From the NCBI GenBank assembly GCA_039881145.1, contig JAYKKI010000087.1, forward strand, positions 8,114,001 to 8,178,000: a DNA stretch of 64,000 bases, given 5' to 3'. The notes under the pieces were generated by a model. The model saw nothing but the letters and a program-made list of their open reading frames with translations. It was not told where the DNA came from and searched no databases. How positions within the stretch are numbered: the first letter of the stretch is position 1; each line of letters opens with the position of its first letter. The position numbers were made by a program, and so were the translations under genes. Shown here piece after piece: positions 23,420 to 36,085 of this stretch. This DNA comes from Druceiella hillmani. Taxonomy: Eukaryota > Arthropoda > Insecta > Lepidoptera > Hepialidae.

Positions 23420-26106
23420 ACTGATTGTGGTGATTTAAAATTGATCTCGAAGGAATTTCTAAGGTTCGGTTTTAGGAACATATTTTCCAGTAACTTTCTT
23501 TTGATTCATTCCGGAGGTCTCGTTATCCGTTCGAAACAAGCTTAACCCTTGGAACTAAGAATTAACTATAATATAGGTCAGCTGGTGTGACGTAACTAAT
23601 TTTGAAAAATCAACTGTTTAATATCAACTTACACATTCGAAAGGTAAATATACAAATGGTAATATTTCATATTAAAATGTTCCCCATATGCATAGTTATC
23701 AACTAAATAAGAATATGATTAAAAGGGTGTCTATCTTCAGCGCATGTTGTGAATGTTAGTGCACAATTCACAATCAATATCCATTTTATCAAAACGAGTC
23801 GGAGGGTGCATAACATACTGAGACTATTCATGCGATATTTCTGCAACTTCTGTGACATTAATCATATTGGGATTTTGTTTATTTATTTAGGTATTATTCA
23901 GGCTATTTATTTCCTGATGCTAGAGGTTATATTTAAAATACGTAACAGATTATTATATCACGTATAACAAATACTAATCATAAGAGTTTCTTTCAGATTT
24001 TGTAATAGGCAAAGTTATATCTAATTCTATTTAATTTAAAAAGGTTTCTATGAAATTATTAAATTAATTTAATAAAGGTAGCAGGAGTATAATAAGCTTC
24101 AATCTTATATAAACCACTCTCATGAAACGTATATTGCTCGCTAAATATTTTACGATTATTCTTCCACACTAATTAGGTAATATTCTGAACGAGAGCGAAA
24201 AAGCTTTTACATAAAACAGTGCGAAGAAATTCGTTTTGCCCTCCATTAGTTGGCGTAAGAAAAATTAGCGAGAAAGATGCCTTCTTTCTTATCGCACCAT
24301 CTTTACGGCCGAAACAAACAGAATTTTCTCAAAAACATCAGAAAAAGCCACATAAAGTGAAAATTTACCTGTAGAGATAGAGGTATATATATGAAAAGCC
24401 AAGATTTTAATGAAATGGAAAATGTTATTTATTAAGTTCAAAGAGCAGACGCCCATAATTTCCATAAAAAATTCTTGAAAATGCGGATATTTAAACATTT
24501 TTCAAGGTATTACTTTTTAAAATATAATATAATATCTTCTTTGTAGTTTGTACTTCGTCATTTCATGAAAAATTTTAATTTCTAGAGTTTTTCACGTGGC
24601 TCGAGGTAACGACCCACCACAAAGGATTGCGGTCTGAACCAGCTATAATCTAGGGATCTGACTTGAGAAGGGTTTGTGCAATTTTTTTTTGTCCAAATTA
24701 AATTTAAGGGTAGGAGTCGCACCATAAACCTGATTTCTGATTGATACATTTTTTGACATTTACTTTTATGAAACAGGCCAAGTACAGTTAGACAAGTATT
24801 GAACATAATTAAAATATGGGAAGTGCACCATGGTATTCTTTCTTCCGGTTTCGACAATGATATAATGAAAACAGCATTCTGCTATCTTAGAGAGTTGCAG
24901 TTGTTTAATTATGGTTCAATTTCATAAACTAAGTATAATTGAAGCAACTTATGACGTATATGACGTCTGCCGGGTAGAAACGTGTCACACGTACTTGCGG
25001 TCAATCAGATTTAGCTCCGCACTGCCAACTTCCGGTGCTTCGTGTCACTCGATTACTCCACACATTTTTTTCGTAAGTCATTGTGGTCTTTCAGCCCATA
25101 ATGATATGGTGTTGTATTAATAAAATATAAAAGGCGTTGTATTAATAGAATACAAGTCAAAATTGTTCATATTTGTTTCGTCATCATTGTTGAAAGCAAT
25201 AGTCAGTATCCATATTTCCATATATGTTATAAATATTTTGATATTTCAGTACGTTTGTATCTTAGGTGTAATTATTTTCTCCTGATATATCTCTATGTTT
25301 ATAAAACACATTGAAATAAAAGTATTTTGAAAACTTTTTATTTACTGGTCATTTAAGTAAAGCAATAAACCACTCATTTAGAGAAGAAGAACAGGGTTAT
25401 AAAGGAAGAAAAACGATGCAATATTGAAACAAACCTATTAAAATAATAACTTTTCAGTCAACTTTTTGATTTCCAATTAATGACAGACTCAGTTGACAGA
25501 GTGTAGGTTTATTCAAGGTTTAATAATATGTAGAGTTACAAAATGTTGAAGGAAAGTTTTATTATGTTTAAGAAGAAAAATTAAAGAATTTAATTTTATA
25601 TATCATAGATTTTTAGTATTCAGAAACAATAGATCATATTCGATCAGTTTACTTTTTAATGTTTAATATGTGACAAAATATAAACGAGTGATTTGGAAAA
25701 AAAATCACTACAGGAATCTTACGTCAATATAAGGCCATGTAACAATCGCTCTAACAATTATGTGCCACCGTCACAACGTAATATCAAGTCAACCAACTTT
25801 ATATTAGGTTACAAAATATGGTTGGATGATTTAGCATCAAAAATAGCAGAGTTATAACAAAAAAGAATAAACTTTAGAATATGAACTGTTTAACAATTTA
25901 ATCATACCAACGGCCTTAACATAGCAGTCATCTGTATTAGTTAGACGCGCACAGTATACTGACTTTCCATTGAATGGAATTCAATTCATTGACTTTATCC
26001 CCAGAAATACGGAAATATTTTCTAATTATTATCAAATATAATAAGCATGTTTTTATTTTAAAATGTTACTTTATAATTTGGCACGAAATAGTATCCGACA
26101 AGTCTT

Positions 26107-26108
<2 letters not shown>
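23420..26108. other. AT-rich sequence without recognisable gene
   Basis: The 3' end of the pogo element should lie at the start of this stretch, but no terminal repeat was found. Open frames at 23749-23967, 24582-24857 (minus) and 24911-25120 have no family resemblance, and I do not call them genes. Confidence 0.4.

Positions 26109-26180
<72 letters not shown>
26109..26180. repeat. (TA)n microsatellite followed by poly-T
   Basis: About 72 bp of TA repeats with one CA interruption near 26151, followed by a run of T. Confidence 0.97.
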
Positions 26181-26187
<7 letters not shown>

Positions 26188-27174
26188 TTTTAAATGAAAT
26201 ATAATTGACTGCAATCGTTTTAGTTAAACAGAATACAACTGATTGTAAATTCTGTACACCTTATTCTCCAGGCTTTTCCAATCCCTGGGAAATAGCCCTG
26301 GACCATTATAAAATATGGAACGGAATGCAGCATACTTTCAGTAAAGTGTAATAAAGTATTATCGTCGATAATAACATCACGTCACTTAAATGCTTTCTGC
26401 GTTTATATTATACAAGAGTAGGTTTCATAGTTGATGTTGCTTACTTGAGCAATATAAGTCTTTGAATTGACAAGATAAGAAAATATTAGGAACATACAAT
26501 AAAGAATGAAGTCACTTGTTCTATTGACGTAGTTAGTAAATATTATCTACAGAAACTGAAGCTTTTTGATGTGTATCTTAGACATCAACTCGCAATTCAA
26601 GTCCCATTCGTGGCTGCCTTTCGCTCTAAGTACATGAAAGGATACACATGTGAAAGGTTTATGGTAGCTTTACGTCTAAGGTGAAATGCTTAGCGCTCTC
26701 TAGGAAAGTAACACAAAAACGTAATTCACTTTAAATTTTGCTACATGAAACTCGTGTGTCCAAATATACTGGATGATTTGTATTTAATAAATATAACGTG
26801 TAATTAATACTAGACATATGATCGCATGCAAGAAACTGTAATTTCACGGATCTTAGTTTACCTAACGTTCTGATATTCAACAATACAAAACAACTTATAT
26901 TCAACCAGCGTCTTAAGAACATCCGTCATTGAAGTTAATGAAAAAAAATGTAAATTTAATATTTAATCTTATTTTAATTTTGTTTTAATAGTGTCTGAAA
27001 AATTATATGTGCATTAAACTGTCTAGGAAGGAGAATGTAATTACGTTTTGAAAAATAATTGCATAATCTTGGGAAAATAGTAATAACTATTTCCCTATAT
27101 TTAAACAGTTGAATTCCTAAATTTAAAGAGTAACTTGGAGAGAAAATTTCCATATTGAGAAACAAAATATTAAT
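26181..27174. other. Sequence without recognisable gene
   Basis: No domain or repeat was recognised on either strand. Confidence 0.4.
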
Positions 27175-27441
27175 TCATCATTCCAAAAATAATCTAAACA
27201 CTTTCGTCTTACGTAGTATTATTTCTACTTTCTTTAAGTTCATTACCACGACCTGGGTTTCGTTGTATTACAACATCTTCTGGTGTGCTATTAGCAAAGA
27301 TTAACTTTTCAAATCCTACGGTTAATCTTTACTAATAGCTCACCTGAAGATGTAATGCAACGAAATCTAAGTCTTGGTAAAGAACTTGAAGAGGGTAGAA
27401 ATAATACTACGTCACGTAGTTTCATTTAATTGTGAATAATG
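27175..27441. mobile_element. Fold-back MITE, copy 1
   Basis: Arms 27211-27304 and 27321-27412 are long inverted repeats of about 92-95 bp with roughly 80-85% identity, around a 16-nt centre. The outer part reads GTAGTATTATTTCTAC in both arms. Beyond the arms, the right flank TTTCATTTAATTGTGAATAATG matches the outer end of the second copy at 52.1 kb, which fixes the element's approximate limits. There is no coding capacity. It is a non-autonomous fold-back or MITE element. Superfamily and target duplication are not determined. Confidence 0.75.
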
Positions 27442-28229
27442 AATTTCTACAAAATTTACGCCAAATTTATCCACCAATCACAAGTTTATTTTTATTTTTA
27501 CTTACGCAATAATAGGTTTTACTTCAGGACACAATTTTGCCCAGTGTTTGGGCGACACTGATCGGGCTATCGGTATTAAGACAGGCGACGTCTTAATTAC
27601 TGCAAGCACCTTTTCATAAACAAATAATTATTTTTCTGTATTTTCCAATGATTTGCAATTATGTTTCGTTGTAGGACAGTTTGCCCTGGGGCTTTTGTGG
27701 AAAGTTACTATGTATATATTAATACTCATATTGTTTACGTATTAAGCAAGAAAGTAACAAAAATAATATTTGTTATTAATTTCTCACGTCTTTCTGGTCT
27801 TCCGCCGGAATTCAATTACTTATTATATTGTGTAGTATATTTTCGTAAATATTGTATACGTCTTATTCCTTCTGAACAGAAATTGTTTATTATTACCATA
27901 CAATTATTCAAAAGAATTTGGTACACGGTCATGACATTATTTATAAAAATAATTTTATCCTGAGACCTGCACAATGTTTAGAAGTAAGTCAAAAATATTG
28001 CAAATAAATAATTTGAAAAAAAAAATTAACATATTTGGTCTTTATTCTACGAAGGGTACTTTATACCCGAGACCGAGATCGTAAAAACGAAACGGCGTAG
28101 GACAGTACACAGTTTTATAGTTAGACTGATTGGATCGAAATGGAGCAGGTAAAAGGTGTAGTGTTTGCAAAAATATCTATGTTGGAGGAGAATTTCCTGA
28201 GAAGCAATTTACTAAATATCTTCTATATA

Positions 28230-28230
<1 letters not shown>
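27442..28230. other. Sequence without recognisable gene
   Basis: A 100-codon plus-strand frame at 27661-27963 encodes a hydrophobic, compositionally odd peptide with no family resemblance. I treat it as chance. Confidence 0.4.
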
Positions 28231-28275
<45 letters not shown>

Positions 28276-28290
28276 TACATAGGTATATAC
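28231..28290. repeat. (TA)n microsatellite with TACATA interruptions
   Basis: About 40 bp of pure TA, followed by an imperfect tail. Confidence 0.95.
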
Positions 28291-29235
28291 ATTTTTCCTT
28301 ATGACATATTTCACCGGTGGATTGGACTCATTATTATCGACAATAAAAAGAAGGTAAAAAAATTTTAATTTTGAAAAAAATTATAAAATTAATATATTTT
28401 TTCCCTTCTGAGTAATCTGACGAATTACATCTTTACTAAAAATTGTAAAAAAAAATGTCACTTCCTATCGCAAGCTGAACTTATTGGTAATATTAATTTT
28501 GAAATAGCATTTTCTGCTAGTTTTTAAAATTTTGTTTTATCGGGTGTAGTGGGGGTTAAATATAATAAATGTATTGAAGAGGTTTTATGCTAACTATTTA
28601 TAAATTTATCGTCGGCCTTTAAGTTTAAGATCGATTGCAATGAAATTTTACTGAAATATAAATTCAAAGAATACCTTTTATCAGAAATTATTTTAAGTTG
28701 TTTTCTCCCTAATCGAATTTGGAAATAAAAACGTTTTTCTTGCAGATCTCATTAAACGGGGAGACATTGTATAATTTTTTTAAATAAAATATATAATGCA
28801 AAATAATTTGGATGTTATTGTAATAATAAATTTAAAATAGATTGGTAACCAGTTTTTTATTTTATGCTTCTGAAATATATATTAGGCGACATATTTTAAA
28901 GTAACAGTAACCTGTACAAAATACTACAAATTGTTTAAATTTTAATTTTAATCTAATTATTACTTTTATTAAATACGTTCAATGGATGGTTTTTAAATAA
29001 ATATATTATTGACGTATTTGATTAACATTTTATATTTGTTTAATGATAACATCGATAACTGCCTAAAATTTAATGGTTCTTACTAGTGGTTAGTAATATA
29101 ATAAAAAATATTGAGAATTATATCGGTTTGAAAAATATGCAAAAGCCTCTAATCATAAGTATGCTTTGATTTAAAAGATTCCTCGTGGTAAGGAACAGAT
29201 AGTGTTCTAATTTATATTGTTTAAATAATTTTATA
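28291..29235. other. Very AT-rich sequence without recognisable gene
   Basis: Nothing was recognised up to the terminal repeat of the Tc1/mariner element at 29238. Confidence 0.45.
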
Positions 29236-29237
29236 TA

Positions 29238-30554
29238 CAGGTTGTCCAGTGGCAAATTTCAAAGTTTGAACATAGTTTCTGAACGCAACACATAAGAGGG
29301 GTGCGGGGGGCGTCGTTAGAAGCGTAAGCGGTGCGGGTGGTTTAGTAGCCATGGAATAGTGGAGTGGAGAGCACCGCGCTTTTGCCGTCGAGGCGTACAT
29401 TTCGAGAGGACTTTCGCTGTCTGTAGCACGCCGTTGATTTAATAATCGTTACAGTATAAGTCGATTACCTGATGAACCATCGATCAACCTCATTCAGTCA
29501 TGGTTAGCAAGGTTCAGAGCTACAGGATCAACATTAAATAGGTTCAGGCCAGGACCTACACCATTGGTAGCCACGGATGAAAATGTCGAGCGTGTTATGG
29601 TTTCTGTCGTTGAAAATCCCCGTTTATCACTGCATACACGTTCATCGATATTGGGTATTCTGAAATCAACTTTACAGGTAATAATGCAAAAAAAGCTCAA
29701 GTTCCATCCATATAAAATTCAAATTGTTCAAGATTTACACGATTTTGACTTTGATTTAAGAAAAACTTACGCGAAGGTGATGTTGTTGAGATTTCGTACT
29801 GCTACCCGGATGGGCAACATATTCTTTAGTGATGAAGCTCACTTTCACATTGGAGGATATGTGAATAAGCAGAACTTTCGTTACTAGGATGTCCACTACC
29901 CAAGATAAATGCATCAAGAGCCTTTACATAAGTCTAAAGTAACAGTCTCGTGTGCCATGTCTGCATCTGCAATCATAGGGCCTTATTTCTTTGAAAATCA
30001 AGTTGGCCAAACTGTAACTGTGAATTCGGAGAGATATGCCCAGATGTTAAATGACTTTTTCAGAGTAGAACTACAGAATAGTGCATTCTTCAACCAAAAC
30101 ACATGGTTCTAGCAGGAAGGGGCCACAGCTCACACTGCTAATGTGTTCATGAATGCAGTACGGCAGTTATTTCCAGAAAAAAAACATATCCCGAAACGGT
30201 ACCGTACCGTGGCTACCTAGGTCATCCGATTTAAGCCCATGTGACTTTTTCTTATGGGTATACTTAAAATCCGTTGTTTACAAAACAAATCCGAGCACTG
30301 TTACACAACTTAAAGAAAATATTCGAGCCGAAGTCAGTAGGATAGCCCAGTCGCTCTGCAAACGCGTTTGTGAAAACATGCGTGCTAGACTCGAAGAGTG
30401 TGTCAGACTCGATGGCCGCCATTTGGAAAACGTGGTTTTTAAAAAATGAAATCCGCATTCGTTTTTATAAAGTTAAAATAAACCTACTTTGTATTAGAGG
30501 TGTAGTTTTTTTTTACAATTTTTCAAACATTGAAATCTGCCACTGGACAACCTG
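29238..30554 (+). mobile_element. Complete Tc1/mariner-type element with 32-bp TIRs
   Basis: The element is 1317 bp. It begins CAGGTTGTCCAGTGGCA at 29238 and ends TGCCACTGGACAACCTG at 30554. The terminal inverted repeats 29238-29269 and 30523-30554 match in 30 of 32 positions. A TA lies directly outside each end (29236-29237 and 30555-30556), the target duplication of the Tc1/mariner superfamily. Both ends are present, so this is a whole insertion that decayed in place. The transposase inside shows DD41D spacing, the signature of the rosa group. Confidence 0.92.
29351..30449 (+). pseudogene. DD41D (rosa-like) Tc1/mariner transposase, inactivated
   Basis: This would cut and paste its own element at TA. 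The start is the ATG at 29351, and homology covers about 365 codons. N-terminal HTH region: AFAVEAYI, then SWLARFRATGS and RFRPGP. DDE core: IFFSDEAHF (first Asp, codon 161), VTVNSERYAQML, the second catalytic site, then SSDLSPCDFFLW with the third Asp at 30243-30245. The codons from the second to the third acidic residue leave 41 between them if one extra A in the run near 30180 is discounted. That is DD41D spacing. Damage: TAG at codon 3, a TGA near 29453, TAG at 29885-29887, TAA near 29906, TAG at 30110-30112, a frameshift in the A run, and Asp changed to Glu at the second catalytic site (QEGATAHTA). The C-terminus ends GRHLENVVFKK. It lies inside two good TIRs. Confidence 0.9.
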
Positions 30555-30990
30555 TACAATCACTTACCGCATAACTAAATTAGTGCAGTCATCATTTAAT
30601 CTTACAATTTTTCGTCGAATTGATAATAAAGCCATAATGGTAAATATTCAGATTTCCAAGCAGTACTTAGTATGTAGCAGTACAGTTGTTTCCTGTCAGA
30701 ATAGCAAAACGACTCACTAAAAAATATTACGATAGCCTTATTGTAAAACATATCTCTACACGGTAGCCGCATTGTATAATATTAACAGGTCGCCAATTGC
30801 ATTAAAATTCGTTACACTGGTATTTTCGCAATTTCGTTTTGGCAATATCGTTTCTCCATTTATTTTTTTGTTGAGTACTTCCACATATTTATAAATATCA
30901 GGAATCCATCAAGCAAGGATAAACCGGTTTATATTTTTGTATTTATTTTTCTCTTTACATAGGACAAAATACAAATTCCTTTATAGACGA
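30555..30990. other. Sequence without recognisable gene
   Basis: Follows the DD41D element. No domain or structure was recognised. Confidence 0.4.
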
Positions 30991-30992
30991 AA

Positions 30993-31107
30993 TGTATAAC
31001 GATTTTCAGAATCCACTTATAACACAATTTGAAGCCATTGTTTGTATAACGATTCGCAGAATCAGGTAACATGAAATATAGCGATCATTTGTATAATTCG
31101 CAGAATC
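30993..31107 (+). repeat. Three copies of a ~21-bp word
   Basis: TGTATAACGATTCGCAGAATC or a close variant occurs at 30993, 31043 and 31090 (the last with a 3-bp deletion). The intervals are about 50 and 47 bp. It is a short degenerate minisatellite. Confidence 0.7.
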
Positions 31108-31205
31108 ATATGGAGATAAACAAAGCAGCCAGCCGTTGACAATTTTGTCTCTGTTATCTTTTTTATTTACCTGATTGTGATGCGACTGACGGATTACTAA
31201 AGCAC

Positions 31206-31310
31206 ACGTTTAGAATAATTGAAAGTTTTTATAGCAAAAAAACTTTCAATTATTCTAAACGTAAAACTAAACGTGAAATTCTAAACGTGAAACGTCTAAA
31301 CGTAAAAAAC
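31206..31310. repeat. Perfect 25-bp hairpin plus TAAACGTGAA repeats
   Basis: Arms 31206-31230 and 31238-31262 are perfectly complementary over 25 bp around a 7-nt loop. Immediately after the right arm the word CTAAACGT(GAA) recurs three more times up to about 31310, as if the end of the arm had been amplified. Confidence 0.85.
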
Positions 31311-31478
31311 GAAGGTAAAGAAAAAAGTTATAGTAAGCATGAAGAATCATACAAAATCTAAGAGCTGATAATTCTGTTTTCAATGCCATTAAAGAGCTAT
31401 TAAATTAGTATTAGAAATAATTAATTCTAATATTACATTTAATATGTATTATAAATAATTAGACTAATGAAAATAAAA

Positions 31479-31530
31479 CTATAGCTACGAAGTGACAAAG
31501 TGTATACACTTTGTTACTTTATAGCTATAG
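31479..31530. repeat. 26-bp palindrome without loop
   Basis: Arms 31479-31504 and 31505-31530 are complementary with three mismatches and meet in a TGTATACA centre. It lies about 220 bp from the previous hairpin. No further element structure is visible. Confidence 0.8.
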
Positions 31531-32180
<650 letters not shown>

Positions 32181-35100
32181 CAAATATATTTATTTCTCTA
32201 ACGAGTCATAATAATAAATAATAAAAGTATAAAATCGTTTATGTTTTTATTATTTTTCATTAAAGTCAATAAATAATATTTAATAAATTTGATTATGTAC
32301 CTCGATTACTATTAGAGCGGTATCTCACATGGTTGCTAATCGGAATATTCCAACTTCTAGACAAAAATATAACATATATTCATAACTAGGCAGAAATAAA
32401 GCAGGTTAACTCTGCGACGCTGTGCAATAAGCAAACATATCTCAGTTAACTCCTCGCCATTATTTATTTAGGTTAACTTTGGTATTTGTTACATAGCGAG
32501 CTTACCATTTGTACCTTCCTACGCTTACTGAGAAGTCAAAAACCCGAGACATCTGATGAATTTATCGGTCTCCGTCTTAGATACTTCCGTTTACGTATTC
32601 ACACTTTAAACGTTCCTGTTTGGGAATTTCTGGAATTAAATAACATTTCTGCGGTATTTCCTGACTTGTAATTAGATTGGAAGCGTGATTTATTCAACTA
32701 TTATGGTAAAAGATCCCTTTAATCTAATTTAAAAATTATAGGGCTTTTATCCTAAAACTAATATGATTACATAAACAACAAAACAGCACTGAAATTTTCC
32801 CTTACCTCAAAAATTTCTTTTTTCCAATAGTTTATATAATACAGAAATATTTTTAAAAATATTTTATACCTGGTTGTTCATATATCTGTACCATCAAAAT
32901 TATTCATCTTTTCAGTAGATTTCAACATTATTAGGTAAGCTTAACTCAAATGATAAACTTCGCATCTCTCTTTTGTTCATCTCAGATAAATTGACACGTT
33001 TTAACATTCAGTTTATATAAATTTTAAGCAGCGTTAATAGCCTGATATTTCACATTACCTTCAGTATTTCGAAACGAATAGCAAAAGATTTATTTACGTT
33101 GAAATTTTCGATACTCACGAGACCGTACATTTAAAAATATTTGAAATGTTACTCTAAAAAGTTAACAACATATCTTTTAAAATATTTATCAAAACCAGTT
33201 TTCCCTGTACACTTAGTCTACGGGAGCTTTTCAAAACTTTTTAAAGCACCAATGCTACACTAGGGTCAATAAGAGCAAAATATAAGCACTAACTAGCCTG
33301 CATCCAACAAACTAACAACAACTACCATTTTTTTTTTTAATTTATTCTAGTCAGCAATATAAAGTGTTCACCTTTATTATCCCTTTAGTGTATCTCATTT
33401 TGTAAGACAAATTTGATTGAACAGTTAGAAATTATACTCTAACAATTTTTCATTTACAAAATTTCATTATAACAAAAAATATATTTTCTGGTTTGACTTG
33501 AGTTTAATCTTTCCTCTCTCAGTTAGGTATCGGTTGTACACAATAACGCATTATTCCATTTATACAAATATTCCCTAATTATAATAATGAGCACTCTCAT
33601 ATTAAAAACAAAATAAGATTAAGTTTTTAAATTAATCGTATTAGATATGAATATATGTTATATATGCACCCCATCACAGTTCAATTTATTCCATGATTGG
33701 TGTTATGCTGTTTTATTTTTTTTAGGTCCGTCATAGTTGTGTGGAAAGAAAAGATTTTCAGAACGTTCGAATACTTTTTAAAAATCGTCGGCGAATGATT
33801 CAAAAGATAAATTTCCGAAAGTAAGCTTTATAATTGTTTAAATAAAGTCAATCTTGGTTAAAATCAAAATAAAATTATTTAATGCTGCAAATAATAGACC
33901 TGATATCATTTATTGCTTAGACATTAGTAAAAGTTGGAAAGTTCGGGGTCAAAATCGGGGTAAAAATGATAACTACTACCATTAAACAAAGATATTTCAG
34001 CCGGATACCCATTTTACACACAATTATCCCTTTCGTATTTCATTATTTTGTAATAATCCATTTTTTTTCGGAAACATAAATATATACATATTAATAAAGA
34101 AATGTAAGCTATGGTTCCGCTCTAATAAATAATATATCTGGAATATTTTTGCATTTGAATCAATTTTACTTGCAAACTACTTCTACATTATAATTGAGTG
34201 AATGTTATTTTAGCAACTATAAATTATATCTTAGTATGTAACATTCGATTGTGCACTATTTTCCTGCTCACATTTTGACTAGTACAATACAACCATGCGT
34301 GGTTAGTCTTACAGTCTGGATATGGTGTTTTATTTACTAATTATAGTCTGGAATGTATCCATATACATCCACAAAGTAGTTCAGGTTTTAATGTAGAGAT
34401 AATTTTTTTTATCTTTATTCACAGTTTATTCAGTTTAACATCTGCAATCGGTTACCGAGCCTTGTTTTTAATTATTACAAAATGGAGTTATGTTAAGACC
34501 GATCTTCGAAATGTATCTTAATTAAGCCATGGGCTAGCGACAAGTTTTACGATTTAATTACGTAATACTTGTTTAAATGACTATATCTCACTTAAAAATC
34601 TTGCATAATGCTGGATGTAGATCAAATAAGATGTTTATGTTATTACAATTTGAAATAAAGATATCATCCCATCTTATAATGAACCATATTTAGTCGACTA
34701 TAACACACTCCTATAGAAGAAGTCCATACCGAAACTAGTGAGTTTTTTGTATCTTAGTGATTTCTACATTTAATTTTATTTCTTACTGTTTTCTGCATAC
34801 ATCTAGTTGAAATTAGCTTACCGTGCTTATCTTTAATTTTTAAATGACACGTTGGGCATAGCTCATTATTTTGATATATTTTTGCTCAGTTTCTGACATC
34901 AGGAACTCGATACTGACACGCTTGAGAGGTATGTTGCTCAAGCTGAGCATTTACAATATTTCGTTATTTTTGTTACACGTTTTATTTGTTTTTTTTTTCG
35001 AAAAAAAACGTAACTTTATTATGTGTATTACTTTAATATTTGTTGTCATTTTTTACTTGCTCATCAATTTTGCTTGCAAGATAAGTGGGTCAATTTCTTT

Positions 35101-35190
35101 TTGTATCAACGAATAATGGGAAAGAAGAAAGTGGAGTGGTTGTATCTGTGTAAGTATTGAAATATTCATTTATTAGGTGAAATTCGCAAT
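32181..35190. other. Long AT-rich stretch without recognisable gene
   Basis: About 3 kb in which no domain, RNA gene or clear repeat was recognised. Open frames at 32486-32671 and 34871-35116 resemble nothing I know. Confidence 0.4.
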
Positions 35191-35192
35191 TT

Positions 35193-35760
35193 CAAGTGTA
35201 ATAATCACCACTATTTTGTATCACATGTCTCCAATGTACTGGCAGGAGGTAGATAGTATCCGCGTAAAATTTAAGTTGGCTGGAATCAAAAAAATGGCCT
35301 ATGAACTGTTTTATGTGGTTTTAATTAGCAATTTTTTTTGCTTAAGGCGTTGCTGTGCGATCTAAACAAAATAAAATCAGTAGGTGCAAGGTGTGGAGAA
35401 TATGGCGAATAGGGAATGTGTCCATACAAAATTCAAAACTTTAAGGTCAAGTCAAAAGTTGGGAACAGATTTCAACGCGGTGGTAAAACTGGTCCGGGAT
35501 AAGTTCATGTAGTAACCACGCACCGCATTTCTAGCTTTTTCCCAAGCGGTGTAAATAATTGTCTATAGTCCTGTGGCAGCACCAAATATCAGTTGCTAGC
35601 CAGTGAGTCGTTAATCAAATATCTCCTTCAAATAATAATTTTAACCTGTCGCTATCCAATTCCACCAATTGCTTTAGGATCTACGCATTAGCATATGTTA
35701 CGCGTAGCTTCGGCAGGAGAGTGCTCAGATTTACTCGTAGAGTGGACAGTGTCTGATGTT
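35193..35760 (-). pseudogene. mariner transposase, internally deleted
   Basis: On the minus strand this reads as a mariner (DD34D group) transposase in pieces. N-terminal: EHSPAEATRNIC near 35690-35730. HTH and linker: LKQLVELDSD, TIDNYLHRLGK, WLLHELIPDQFYHRVEICSQ near 35470-35690. C-terminal catalytic block: YSPYSPHLAPTDFILF near 35380-35430, with the third Asp. The tail is LPVHWRHVIQNSGDYYT, with the stop at 35193-35195. Compared with a full mariner of about 345 residues, the whole segment between the SQLL and HPPYSPD motifs is absent, so the first and second catalytic Asp are gone. Part of the first HTH is also missing, and stops and frameshifts occur throughout. It is a short, internally deleted, dead copy. 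I did not find its TIRs. Confidence 0.8.
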
Positions 35761-35909
35761 CGTTTTAATGTCGTCGACAATTTATGCATGTTAACAGTGT
35801 AGCGTCTTAGTTGCTACTGAATCAGTGAAAGCGTCCCGCGCTTTTATATATCTTCGATCATAGAAGCTTTTAGATTCGTAGAAACGCTCATTACTTATTA
35901 GCCATCTCA

Positions 35910-35960
<51 letters not shown>

Positions 35961-35966
35961 TATATA

Positions 35967-36012
<46 letters not shown>

Positions 36013-36018
36013 TATATA

Positions 36019-36080
<62 letters not shown>
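35910..36080. repeat. Compound (TA)n/(CA)n palindromic microsatellite
   Basis: A TA array holds two near-identical blocks of the form (AC)n(AT)n(GT)n, at about 35952-35978 and 36002-36030. Each block is itself a palindrome and the two are about 50 bp apart. The array ends sharply at 36080. Confidence 0.97.

Positions 36081-36085
<5 letters not shown>

Noticed and set aside
24582..24857. 91-codon minus-strand open frame
   Set aside because: Composition is less AT-biased than its neighbours, but no motif, homology or gene context could be named.
27661..27963. 100-codon hydrophobic open frame
   Set aside because: No family resemblance, and the hydrophobic bias follows from T-rich DNA.
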